From positions 1 to 8,779 of the forward strand of contig CAMBEY010000112.1 of NCBI GenBank assembly GCA_945865705.1: a stretch of 8,779 bases of DNA, written 5' to 3'. Numbering within the stretch: the first letter of the stretch is position 1; each line of letters starts with the position of its first letter. Made by a program: the position numbers and the translations under genes. This document shows, piece by piece, positions 1-6,353 of the stretch. The notes under the pieces are model-generated. The model saw only the letters and a list, made by a program, of their open reading frames with translations. It did no database searches and was not told where the DNA came from. Source of the DNA: Candidatus Sulfopaludibacter sp. SbA3 (GTDB taxonomy: Bacteria > Acidobacteriota > Terriglobia > 2-12-FULL-54-10).

Positions 1-83
1 ACACTTTCAACGGTCCCCGATAATCGGTCACTGTTAATCGTCAAACGTGTCCGCTTGCTGACGCGCGCGGCTCTGTGACATCT
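1..83. other. Non-coding sequence downstream of cofE
   Basis: No gene is supported here. An 11-bp dyad CCGAT-A-ATCGG (17-27) lies about 57 bp past the cofE stop and resembles half of the TCCCGATAAATCGGGA palindrome found between npdG and ltaE. No T-run follows on the minus strand, so it is not a clear terminator. A 15-codon minus-strand frame ending at 34 is too short to call. Confidence 0.35.
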
Positions 84-878
84 TCAGCGAAATAAATCCT
101 TCTCGCGCGGGCGCACCAGGTCCGCGCCCGTTCCCGTGGCGGAGCCGGACCCCGGCAACGCGGGGAAGTTGCGGATCACCACGGCGGGGCGGCGTGCCGT
201 CTTGCCCATCAGCAACTCGGCGGCGGCGGCCAGTTCGTCCGCGGTGGCGATGACCGTCGCGGAAAGCGTGTGGCCCTGCTCGTCCTTCTGCCCTCGATAA
301 TCCTGCAGCGGCGCAAGCCCCGCGACGCCCAGAGCAACATTCGTCAGCCCCTCGCGCCACGGGCGTCCAAACGTATCGGAGATTATAACGGCCACGTCGC
401 GTCCTGAATGCACGCGAATCTCCTCGCGCAGCCGCGCCGCCGATGCGTCCGGATCAACGGGCAGCAGCGAGAGAAATCCGGCGGGTACGTTCGAACTGTC
501 CACGCCCGCGTTCGCGCAGACATAGCCTTGATGAGTTTCGGAGATGATCAGTCCCGCGTCCATGCGCACGATGCGGCGGCTCTCGCGCAGCACCACTTCA
601 ATGGCGCGCGGGTCTTTGGCAGGAGTTGCGTCCAGCGATTCGCTCAGCGATACGGCGAACGGCGACGGGATCACCGACGCCAACTCCACCAAACGGCCTT
701 CGGCCTTGGAAACGATTTTTTGCGCGATGACCAGCACGTCGCCGTCCTCGAAGGCCAGTCCTGCCTGCGTCACCGCATTACATAACGCCACACCCAGTGC
801 GTCGCCCGGCGCGATCTCGCCGAGTCCGGGTACGGCGAATAATTCGATCCGGTCGGGAATGGGGAAAACAGGATTCAT
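84..878 (-). CDS. cofE: F420-0:gamma-glutamyl ligase, single-domain CofE
   Basis: CofE is a cytosolic GTP-dependent ligase that adds gamma-linked glutamates to F420-0. Counting from the ATG at 878 the protein is 264 residues, about the usual length for stand-alone CofE. Visible family motifs are QKIVSKAEGR (53-62), CANAGVDSSNVP (121-132), SDTFGRPWREGLTNVALG (168-184), LQDYRGQ (191-197), ADELAAAAELLMGK (213-226) and the C-terminal RPREKDLFR. A GTG at 929 would add 17 residues (MKVVRPRR...) of low-complexity basic sequence. I prefer the ATG because homology begins close after it (IELFAVPGLGEI) and a purine-rich GGAGAAG lies 12 nt upstream, although that spacing is long. The gene is transcribed divergently from cofC. 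It lacks the C-terminal nitroreductase-like FMN domain of actinobacterial FbiB. Identity is secure; the start is less so. Confidence 0.96.
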   Translation of the reverse strand: MNPVFPIPDRIELFAVPGLGEIAPGDALGVALCNAVTQAGLAFEDGDVLVIAQKIVSKAEGRLVELASVIPSPFAVSLSESLDATPAKDPRAIEVVLRESRRIVRMDAGLIISETHQGYVCANAGVDSSNVPAGFLSLLPVDPDASAARLREEIRVHSGRDVAVIISDTFGRPWREGLTNVALGVAGLAPLQDYRGQKDEQGHTLSATVIATADELAAAAELLMGKTARRPAVVIRNFPALPGSGSATGTGADLVRPREKDLFR

Positions 879-1065
879 TTTATCTTGACGCTTCTCCGCA
901 ACCGGCCTCCGGGGCCGGACTACTTTCACGATGCGGGAACAGGTACAATCAACTCGCGCGCGGCGCGGAGTTCCATCCCCGACAGAGTAAAATGGAAACT
1001 TCGCATGATTTGAGGCGCAGTGTCAACGCGCCGCTGTCTATTACATTCCCCGGAGATTCTCTGCT
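879..1065. promoter_or_regulatory. Divergent intergenic region between cofE and cofC
   Basis: These 187 bp separate the start codons of the minus-strand cofE and the plus-strand cofC, so promoters for both directions should lie here. I found no convincing -35/-10 pair. Isolated A/T-rich hexamers occur (TACAAT at 944-949, TAAAAT at 988-993) without a well-spaced partner. Visible structure includes a GC hairpin with arms CCGGCC (902-907) and GGCCGG (913-918), an alternating CG tract (955-962 and on to 968), and a small dyad GGCGC/GCGCC (1014-1018, 1028-1032). A GGAG at 1052-1055, 10 nt before the GTG, is the likely cofC ribosome binding site. The regulatory role is inferred from the divergent layout. 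Confidence 0.4.
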
Positions 1066-1743
1066 GTGATCGCAGTTCTTTTGCCCGTCAAACGATTTGC
1101 GGATTCCAAGCGCCGCTTGGCCTCGTGGCTCACGCCCGAGGAGCGGGAGTTGCTGGCGCGCACCATGTTTGAAGATGTCTGGGAAACGTTGCTGAGTTGG
1201 CACGGCCGCGAGAAACTCATCGGCAAGCTGATCGTCATCACCGCCGAGCCCGTGGTGATCGCGCGCTGCCGCGAGGCTTCCGTAACGTGTCTGGAAGAAG
1301 ATGAGCAGGTCAGTCACACCGAGTCCACGCGCCAAGCCACGCGCTGGGCGGTGGAGCAGGGAGTCAGGACTCTGATCTCCGTGCCCATCGACACGCCCGC
1401 TGTATCGCCGGACGAGTTGACGCAGCTCGTGGAGCTTTCGCGCCAATACGAAGTGATTGTCGTACCCAGCGGCGATGGCACCGGCACCAACGCGCTGGTG
1501 CGCACGCCGCCCGACGCCATCACCGCGCACTTTGGCCCGGACAGTTGTCGCCGCCATCTCGAGGACACCCAGACTAATCATCAGAAACTGCGCCTTTACG
1601 CCCCGCCCGGCCTCACGGCGGACATTGATACGCGCGAGGAGGCCATGCAGTTTCTTGAAGTGGTGGGCAAGCTCGAGCGCGAGGGCCGCACTTCGAAACT
1701 ATTGCGCCGGTTGATCGAAACGCGATCCAGGGTGACGGGATGA
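1066..1743 (+). CDS. cofC: Phospho-acid guanylyltransferase CofC/FbiD (F420 linker activation)
   Basis: CofC condenses GTP with a three-carbon phospho-acid (2-phospholactate in archaea, phosphoenolpyruvate in mycobacterial FbiD) to give the activated linker used by CofD. The 225-residue protein is a compact nucleotidyltransferase of normal length. Motifs: N-terminal LLPVKRFADSKRRLA (5-19), HTESTRQA (84-91), VPIDTP (106-111) with the acidic residue expected at the metal site, PSGDGTGTNAL (134-144), FGPDSCRRHLED (156-167) and ADIDT (185-189) carrying the second acidic pair. It starts at GTG 1066, preceded by GGAG 10 nt upstream; MIAVLLPVK matches the expected beta-strand start of the fold. Its TGA overlaps the cofG ATG in ATGA, so the two are translationally coupled. 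Which phospho-acid is used cannot be read from the sequence alone. Confidence 0.95.
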   Translation: MIAVLLPVKRFADSKRRLASWLTPEERELLARTMFEDVWETLLSWHGREKLIGKLIVITAEPVVIARCREASVTCLEEDEQVSHTESTRQATRWAVEQGVRTLISVPIDTPAVSPDELTQLVELSRQYEVIVVPSGDGTGTNALVRTPPDAITAHFGPDSCRRHLEDTQTNHQKLRLYAPPGLTADIDTREEAMQFLEVVGKLEREGRTSKLLRRLIETRSRVTG

Positions 1744-2951
1744 GTTCCGCGACAGTCTCCACTACAGTTTCCGCTTCTGTTTCCGCCAGTGAGTGGCGCT
1801 CGCTCGCTTCGCGCATCTTCGCAGGAGAGGCTCTCGGCGCTTCCGAATATTTTTCAATGCTCCATTCCGTTTCCTGGGAGAACCTCGCGGAAGTTGCGCG
1901 CGAACTGCGGCAGCGTGGCAAGGGAAACGTCATCACCTACTCGCCGAAGGTGTTCCTGCCCCTGACCAATCTGTGCCGCGACCGCTGTGGCTATTGCACG
2001 TTTCGCCGTGACCCCGGCCAGCCGGGCGCGCACTGGATGGAGCCGGAAGAGGTTCTCGATGTCGCTCGAAAGGGAGAGAAGCTCGGTTGCCGCGAAGCGC
2101 TGCTCAGTCTGGGCGACCGGCCCGAGGCGGAGTTTCCCGAAGCGCGCGCGTGGCTTGCGACGCACGGCTACGCCCGCACGCTGGATTACGTGGCGGCCAT
2201 CAGCGAGCTGCTGCTCGCCGAGACCTCATTGCTGCCGCACGCAAATCCCGGATTGATGTCGCGGTCCGATCTGGAGCGTCTGCGCGAGTCCAACGCCAGC
2301 CTCGGACTGATGCTCGAATCCACTTCGCCCGCGCTGTTCGCCCTCGGCGGCGCCCATGACGACGCCATCGACAAACGTCCCGAGCGGCGTTTGCAAACCA
2401 TCCGCCAGGCGGGCGAATTGAAGATTCCCTTCACCACCGGGATACTCGTCGGCATCGGCGAGTCAGCGGCGGATATCGTGGATTCACTGCTCACCATCCG
2501 CGGTATTCACGCGCAGTACGGGCACATTCAGGAAGTCATCATCCAGAACTTTGTGCCGAAGCCGGAGATACCCATGCGCGATGTTCCGCCGCCAGCACCG
2601 GAATATTTCGCGCGCATCGTCGCGCTGGCGCGCATCATCTTCGGCCCTGGGTTCGGCCCTGGGTTCAGCTCTGGGCTCGGCCCGCAAATGAACATACAAG
2701 CGCCGCCGAACCTCAGTCCCGCGCACCTCGAAATGCTGCTCGACTCCGGCTTGAACGACTGGGGCGGCATCTCGCCGCTGACGGTCGACTTCATCAATCC
2801 AGAAAAGCCCTGGCCGCAAGTGGAGACCCTGCGCGCGTTGGCCGCCAGCAAGGGACTGGAGCTGCGCGAGCGGCTGCCGGTGTATCCCGAGTATGCAACG
2901 CAGCCTGAGTTTTTTTCGCCGCGCGTGTGGCAGGCAATGCAGTCGCGGTAA
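1740..2951 (+). CDS. cofG: FO synthase subunit 1, radical SAM protein CofG
   Basis: CofG completes 7,8-didemethyl-8-hydroxy-5-deazariboflavin (FO) by radical-SAM chemistry on the CofH product. The protein has 403 residues. The 4Fe-4S motif is C79-x3-C83-x2-C86 within LTNLCRDRCGYCTF. Other family signatures are LSLGDRPE (122-129), HANPGLM (167-173), TTGILVGIGE (232-241), QNFVPKP (269-275), NIQAPPNL (318-325) and NDWGGISPLT (339-348). The start is supported by the ATGA overlap with cofC and AGGG 7 nt upstream. Two oddities: residues 4-15 are three four-residue units (ATVS, TTVS, ASVS), and residues 301-316 are FGPG, FGPG, FSSG, LGPQ, both from 12-bp tandem repeats. The second lies just before NIQAPPNL and seems to lengthen a loop that is normally short. 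It is a separate protein, not fused to CofH as in FbiC. A DUF3500 gene follows after 37 bp. Confidence 0.97.
   Translation: MSSATVSTTVSASVSASEWRSLASRIFAGEALGASEYFSMLHSVSWENLAEVARELRQRGKGNVITYSPKVFLPLTNLCRDRCGYCTFRRDPGQPGAHWMEPEEVLDVARKGEKLGCREALLSLGDRPEAEFPEARAWLATHGYARTLDYVAAISELLLAETSLLPHANPGLMSRSDLERLRESNASLGLMLESTSPALFALGGAHDDAIDKRPERRLQTIRQAGELKIPFTTGILVGIGESAADIVDSLLTIRGIHAQYGHIQEVIIQNFVPKPEIPMRDVPPPAPEYFARIVALARIIFGPGFGPGFSSGLGPQMNIQAPPNLSPAHLEMLLDSGLNDWGGISPLTVDFINPEKPWPQVETLRALAASKGLELRERLPVYPEYATQPEFFSPRVWQAMQSR
1749..1784 (+). repeat. Imperfect 12-bp tandem repeat at the cofG 5' end
   Basis: Three in-frame units, GCGACAGTCTCC (1749-1760), ACTACAGTTTCC (1761-1772) and GCTTCTGTTTCC (1773-1784), encode ATVS, TTVS and ASVS. 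They make up most of the Ser/Thr-rich leader of CofG before the helical region that begins at SEWRSLASRIF. Confidence 0.75.
2640..2687 (+). repeat. In-frame 12-bp tandem repeat within cofG
   Basis: Four 12-bp units lie in frame: TTCGGCCCTGGG (2640-2651), an identical copy (2652-2663), TTCAGCTCTGGG (2664-2675) and CTCGGCCCGCAA (2676-2687). They encode FGPG, FGPG, FSSG and LGPQ, residues 301-316 of CofG. Two exact neighbours followed by two decayed ones suggest slippage expansion, the most recent step being the exact pair. Confidence 0.9.
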
Positions 2952-2988
2952 GCGTAAGATCATGGGACCCGTTCGCCAAGGAGGATTT

Positions 2989-4239
2989 ATGTCACGCATC
3001 GCATGGTTTGCAGGCTGGTCGGTAATCGCTTTGGTAATCGTCATGCTGCAATCGAGAGGGTTCTCGCAAAGCCCGCCGCCAACAGCTCCAGCACCGCGAC
3101 CGCCCGCCGAACTGTTACGCTTATCGATCGCCGCCGAGACGCCTGGCCTCGCCGATCCTTTCCTGGGCATCACCACCAATGGGAAGATCGAATCCGGCTT
3201 GTTTTCCATTCGCTCGACGGGCGTCTCCACCGAGCCGGTGCGCCTGGCCGCTGTAGCGTTTCTCGCAAGCCTCAGCGCCGAGCAGCGCGATCAGTCGAAG
3301 TTCGCCGTGGACGATGACGAGTGGCGCAAGTGGATGAATCAAAGTTTCTACGTTCGTCAGGGCGTAAATTTTATCGAAATGAATGAGCCGCAGCGCGCCG
3401 CGGCGTTTAACCTGCTCCGCGCCGGGCTGAGCGCCAAGGGTCTGAAGCAGACGCGCGACATCATGCGCCTCAACGAGACGCTGGCCGAGTTGAACAACAA
3501 CAACCACGCCGAGTTCGGCGAGTGGCAGTACCACATCACCGTGATGGGCGAGCCTTCGGCGGCCTCGGGTGGCGAACCGTGGGGCTGGCAGTTTGACGGG
3601 CATCACGCCGTCATTAACTATTTTGTGCTCGGCGATCAGGTGGTGATGACGCCGACCTTCGCCGGCTCCGAGCCGGTCATCGCTAAATCAGGCAAATACA
3701 AAGGCACCGTCGTCCTGCAGGACGAGCAGCGCGCGGGCCTGGCCATGATTAACGGACTAACCGCGGATCAGCGCAAGAAGGCGATCCTGAAAGTCTCAAA
3801 GACGGGCAACGAATTGCTCACCGAAGCGTGGAAGGACAACGTGGTCCTCGACTACGCCGGAGTCAGCGCCAAGGAATTGTCGGACACGCAACGCCGGCAA
3901 CTGCTCGCTCTCGCCGCGCTCTACGTGAACAACATGGACGACGCCCACGCCCGCGTGAAAATGGCCGAGGTGCGCGCGCAGCTCGACTGCACATGGTTCG
4001 CCTGGATCGGCGGCACCGACGCGGGCAGCGTATTCTACTATCGCATTCACAGCCCAGTCGTCCTGATTGAGTTCGACCATCAGCGCCCCGCCAGCCTGCG
4101 CTTCCTGGTCGCCGACCCCAACCAGCCGGGCACGGAGCACATCCACACCATGGTGCGCACGCCCAACGGCAACGACTACGGCAAGGACCTGCTGCGCCAG
4201 CATTACCACGACCATCCGCACGCACCCGCGCGAAAATAG
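2989..4239 (+). CDS. Exported DUF3500 domain protein
   Basis: This 416-residue protein matches the DUF3500 family pattern; no enzymatic activity is established for it that I can cite. Start: ATG 2989 has a strong AAGGAGG (2978-2984) and begins a signal peptide or anchor, MSRIAWFAGW then a hydrophobic core to about residue 20. The reading frame is open back to 2893 but that would bury the signal inside cofG. A Pro/Ala-rich linker (about 29-39) precedes the domain. Visible family features are WGWQFDGHH (198-206), TPTFAGSEP (221-229), WFAWIGG (336-342), FYYRIHSP (349-356), DHQRP (363-367), EHIHTMVRTPNGNDYGKDLL (383-402) and a His-rich tail HYHDHPH (405-411). The conserved His/Asp/Glu residues could bind metal, which is inference. 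It lies 37 bp after cofG on the same strand, so co-transcription is likely, yet it is predicted to leave the cytoplasm where F420 is made. Confidence 0.88.
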   Translation: MSRIAWFAGWSVIALVIVMLQSRGFSQSPPPTAPAPRPPAELLRLSIAAETPGLADPFLGITTNGKIESGLFSIRSTGVSTEPVRLAAVAFLASLSAEQRDQSKFAVDDDEWRKWMNQSFYVRQGVNFIEMNEPQRAAAFNLLRAGLSAKGLKQTRDIMRLNETLAELNNNNHAEFGEWQYHITVMGEPSAASGGEPWGWQFDGHHAVINYFVLGDQVVMTPTFAGSEPVIAKSGKYKGTVVLQDEQRAGLAMINGLTADQRKKAILKVSKTGNELLTEAWKDNVVLDYAGVSAKELSDTQRRQLLALAALYVNNMDDAHARVKMAEVRAQLDCTWFAWIGGTDAGSVFYYRIHSPVVLIEFDHQRPASLRFLVADPNQPGTEHIHTMVRTPNGNDYGKDLLRQHYHDHPHAPARK

Positions 4240-4255
4240 CTTCCCTCCTCAAACG

Positions 4256-4338
4256 CTGTCATCCTGAGCGCAGCGAAGTATCTGCTGTTCCCCATTTCGC
4301 AAAGTAAAGCAGGTCCTTCGCTTCGCTCAGGATGACAG
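4256..4338. repeat. REP-like hairpin repeat, copy 1
   Basis: This 83-bp element has 23-bp terminal arms. The left arm (4256-4278) begins CTGTCATCCTGAGCG and the right arm (4316-4338) ends CGCTCAGGATGACAG; they are complementary except at one position. The 37-nt loop contains AAAGCAGG leading into the right arm. Conceptual translation of one strand gives HPERSEGPALL, the signature of a dispersed intergenic repeat seen in Acidobacteriota and other bacteria. It fills the gap between the DUF3500 gene and cofH. There is no T-run after the right arm, so it does not look like an intrinsic terminator; a role as an mRNA-stabilising or processing hairpin, or a mobile REP/MITE-like element, is inference. 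Confidence 0.85.
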
Positions 4339-4351
4339 TGGTTGGAGTGTG

Positions 4352-4379
4352 TTGGTAAGCGTGAAGCAAGGAGTATCAT
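4352..4379 (+). promoter_or_regulatory. Possible sigma70-type promoter for cofH-npdG
   Basis: TTGGTA (4352-4357) and TATCAT (4374-4379) are separated by 16 bp and match the TTGACA/TATAAT consensus at 4 and 5 positions. They lie 28 bp before the cofH start, beyond the hairpin repeat. A small dyad GACA-GGT-TGTC (4381-4391) sits about where transcription would start and could be an operator. The cofH ribosome site is weak (AGAG at 4397-4400, 7 nt before ATG). This would allow cofH-npdG to be transcribed apart from cofC-cofG. Pattern only. Confidence 0.3.
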
Positions 4380-4407
4380 AGACAGGTTGTCCAGATAGAG
4401 TCTGCTT

Positions 4408-5661
4408 ATGGCCATTAAGAGAAATATCGCGCTGGCGCTGCGACCGGGCGCGTACGATGAGTTGGCGCCAGCGTTGTCTGCGCCGCTGCGCGCCGCGCTC
4501 GATGCTGCCCTCGACGGCCGCGATCTGAACGAAGCCGAGGGCCTGGCCGTCGCTGAGGCGCGTGGCGATGCGCTGCTGGCTGTCGCCGACGTGGCCGACC
4601 GTTTGCGCCGCCGCACGGTGGGCGATGAGGTCAGCTACGTCGTCAATCGCAACATCAACTTCACCAATATCTGCTTCGTCGGCTGCACGTTCTGCTGCTT
4701 CGGAAAAAGTCAGCGCGCGCCGGACGCCTATTGGCATTCGCTCGAAACAGTTGCTGACCGCGCCGAGCAGGCCTGGAGTCTGGGCGCGACGGAAGTCTGC
4801 GTGCAGGGTGGCCTGCCGCCGGAGATGGACGGGACTTACTACGCGCAGATTCTCCGCGCCATCAAAGCGCGTGTCCCGAAAATTCACATCCACGCTTTCT
4901 CGCCGATGGAAGTAGTTTACGGAGTCGAGCGCACCGGAATGCAGCTACGCGATTATCTGACAATGCTGCGCGACGCTGGCTTGGGCAGCCTGCCGGGCAC
5001 GGCGGCTGAAATTTTGGATGACCGCGTGCGCGGCGTCATCTCGCGCGCCAAGCTCACGCGCGCGCAGTGGATCGAAGTCATCTCAACGGCGCACGAACTG
5101 GGCATCCCGACTACCTCCACCATGATGTACGGTCACGTTGAGCAGCCCATCGACTGGGTGCGCCATCTGCTGCTGCTGCGCGCCATTCAGAAGCAGCATG
5201 GCCAGAAACAGAATGGCGGATTCACCGAGTTCGTCCCACTCGGCTTCATCCACGAGAAGACCGCGCTCTACCGCACCGGCCTGGCGCGGCCCGGCGCGAC
5301 CGTGGAAGAAGACATCGCCGTTCACGCGCTGTCGCGCATCCTGCTGAATAACTCCATTCCCAACCTGCAAATCTCCTGGCCCAAGCTCGGCTGGCAGATT
5401 TCGCGGATGTGCCTCGATGCCGGCGCCAACGATTGCGGCGGGACTTTGATGGAAGAAAATATTTCCAGCGCGGCGGGCGAGATCGAGGCCAGCGCGGCGA
5501 CTCCCGAGCAGTTGCAAAATTTCATTCGTTCCACGGGCCGCATCCCGGTTGAGCGCTCCACATCGTATCGTGTGCTGCGTCGCTTCGCCGCCGCTGCCAT
5601 TCCACAACAAGTTGTAACCCCACATCAGGCTGAAACCACACAACAAGAGGTCCACGTATGA
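4408..5661 (+). CDS. cofH: FO synthase subunit 2, radical SAM protein CofH
   Basis: CofH starts FO synthesis by joining a tyrosine-derived radical to 5-amino-6-ribitylamino-uracil, giving the substrate for CofG. The protein has 417 residues. The radical-SAM cysteines are C89-x3-C93-x2-C96 in NICFVGCTFCCF, with an extra C97. Further signatures: CVQGGLPPEMDG (131-142), HAFSPMEVVYG (162-172), LPGTAAEILDD (195-205), TSTMMYGH (236-243), FVPLGFIHEKT (275-285), QISWPKLG (321-328) and GANDCGGTLMEENIS (339-353). These fit CofH, not the related menaquinone enzymes MqnC/MqnE, because cofG, cofC and npdG are adjacent. The last 25 or so residues after RRFAAAA form a Gln/Thr-rich tail (PQQVVTPHQAETTQQEVHV) with no recognisable motif. 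The stop overlaps the npdG start in ATGA. Confidence 0.97.
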   Translation: MAIKRNIALALRPGAYDELAPALSAPLRAALDAALDGRDLNEAEGLAVAEARGDALLAVADVADRLRRRTVGDEVSYVVNRNINFTNICFVGCTFCCFGKSQRAPDAYWHSLETVADRAEQAWSLGATEVCVQGGLPPEMDGTYYAQILRAIKARVPKIHIHAFSPMEVVYGVERTGMQLRDYLTMLRDAGLGSLPGTAAEILDDRVRGVISRAKLTRAQWIEVISTAHELGIPTTSTMMYGHVEQPIDWVRHLLLLRAIQKQHGQKQNGGFTEFVPLGFIHEKTALYRTGLARPGATVEEDIAVHALSRILLNNSIPNLQISWPKLGWQISRMCLDAGANDCGGTLMEENISSAAGEIEASAATPEQLQNFIRSTGRIPVERSTSYRVLRRFAAAAIPQQVVTPHQAETTQQEVHV

Positions 5662-6353
5662 GCGCAGAGCGCGTAGCGATTATTGGCGGCACCGGTGATT
5701 TGGGATTAGGTCTGGCGATTCGCTGGGCCGCGGCAGGCGTGGAGATCGTCATCGGCTCGCGCGACTCCGCGCGTGCCCTGCAATCCGCCGACGAAGTTCG
5801 CCTGAAAGTGCGCGGCGCGGCCAAGGGCGTAGTAACCGTGAACGGCATGGCCAACCCGGAGGCCGCCGCGGGCGCGACCATCGTGGTGATCGCGGTTCCG
5901 TTTCCCGCGCAGGCCGTCACGCTGCGCGACATCAAAGGTTCGCTCAAAGCGGGAGCGTTTGTGGTGGACGCCACCGTGCCGCTCGCCGCCACCATCGGCG
6001 GCAAGCCCACTCGCATGTTGGGAGTCTGGCAAGGTTCCGCCGCCGAACAAGCCCGGGAAGTCATCCCCGCGACAACGCCCGTGCTGGCTGCATTCCACAA
6101 TGTCTCGGCGGTAGCCCTGGCGGACCTGGCGCACCCGCTCGACTGCGACGTGCTGGTCTGCGGCGACGACGCGGCGGCCAAGGATCGCCTGTTCCCGCTG
6201 ATCCGCCTGATCGCTGGCCTGCGCCCCATCGACGCTGGCGCGCTCGAGTCGGCACGCATCGTCGAGAGTCTCACCGCGCTGCTCATCAGCATCAATCGCA
6301 ACTACAAAGTCGCCCACGCCGGCCTGCGCCTCACCGGCCTGCCGCCGGGGTAA
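5658..6353 (+). CDS. npdG: F420-dependent NADP+ oxidoreductase (NADPH:F420 reductase)
   Basis: This 231-residue cytosolic enzyme transfers hydride between NADPH and F420, linking the cofactor to central redox metabolism. The N-terminal Rossmann fold has GGTGDLGLGLA (10-20) and SRD (34-36). DATVPL (104-109), GSAAEQAREVIP (126-137), AAFHNVSA (144-151), CDVLVCGDD (163-171), GLRPIDAG (187-194) and SINRNYKVAHAGLRLTGL (211-228) follow the family order, and length is normal. ATG 5658 overlaps the cofH stop by ATGA and has AAGAGG 7 nt upstream, so coupling to cofH is clear. In soil bacteria the enzyme is generally thought to run toward F420H2; direction here cannot be read from sequence. Its stop codon lies in the first unit of a 13-bp tandem repeat. 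Confidence 0.96.
   Translation: MSAERVAIIGGTGDLGLGLAIRWAAAGVEIVIGSRDSARALQSADEVRLKVRGAAKGVVTVNGMANPEAAAGATIVVIAVPFPAQAVTLRDIKGSLKAGAFVVDATVPLAATIGGKPTRMLGVWQGSAAEQAREVIPATTPVLAAFHNVSAVALADLAHPLDCDVLVCGDDAAAKDRLFPLIRLIAGLRPIDAGALESARIVESLTALLISINRNYKVAHAGLRLTGLPPG

Noticed and set aside
34..82. Fifteen-codon minus-strand frame starting MSQSRARQQ
   Set aside because: Too short, no homology that I recognise and no ribosome site.
408..785. Plus-strand open frames opposite cofE
   Set aside because: Antisense to a clear CofE; translations are Arg/Ser-rich without motifs.
879..929. GTG start at 929 for cofE
   Set aside because: It adds 17 basic residues through a GC hairpin before the conserved start; ATG 878 gives the usual family length.
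2893..2988. Earlier in-frame start for the DUF3500 protein
   Set aside because: It would overlap cofG, lacks a good ribosome site and would place 32 residues before the signal peptide; ATG 2989 has AAGGAGG.
2484..3230. Minus-strand open frame (248 codons) spanning the cofG/DUF3500 junction
   Set aside because: Antisense to two genes with strong motif support and with its repeated AEPRAEPRAEPRAE merely reflecting the cofG tandem repeat.
3711..3724. Perfect 14-bp palindrome CGTCCTGCAGGACG inside the DUF3500 gene
   Set aside because: It lies within well-conserved coding sequence (VVLQDE) with no paired copy, so chance is the simplest reading.
4256..4338. Intrinsic terminator after the DUF3500 gene
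   Set aside because: The hairpin has a 37-nt loop and no T-run on either side; it fits a dispersed repeat better.
4203..4616. Minus-strand open frame containing HPERSEGPALL
   Set aside because: This is translation of the dispersed hairpin repeat plus antisense cofH, a well-known false protein.
4408..5661. Menaquinone (futalosine) radical SAM enzyme MqnC/MqnE instead of CofH
   Set aside because: Neighbouring cofC, cofG and npdG and the CVQGGLPPEMDG and GANDCGGTLMEENIS motifs fit FO synthase.
5522..6301. Long minus-strand open frame (259 codons) opposite the cofH end and npdG
   Set aside because: It is antisense to strongly recognised genes and its translation (Ser/Ala/Arg-rich) shows no family pattern; GC-rich codon bias readily creates such shadows.
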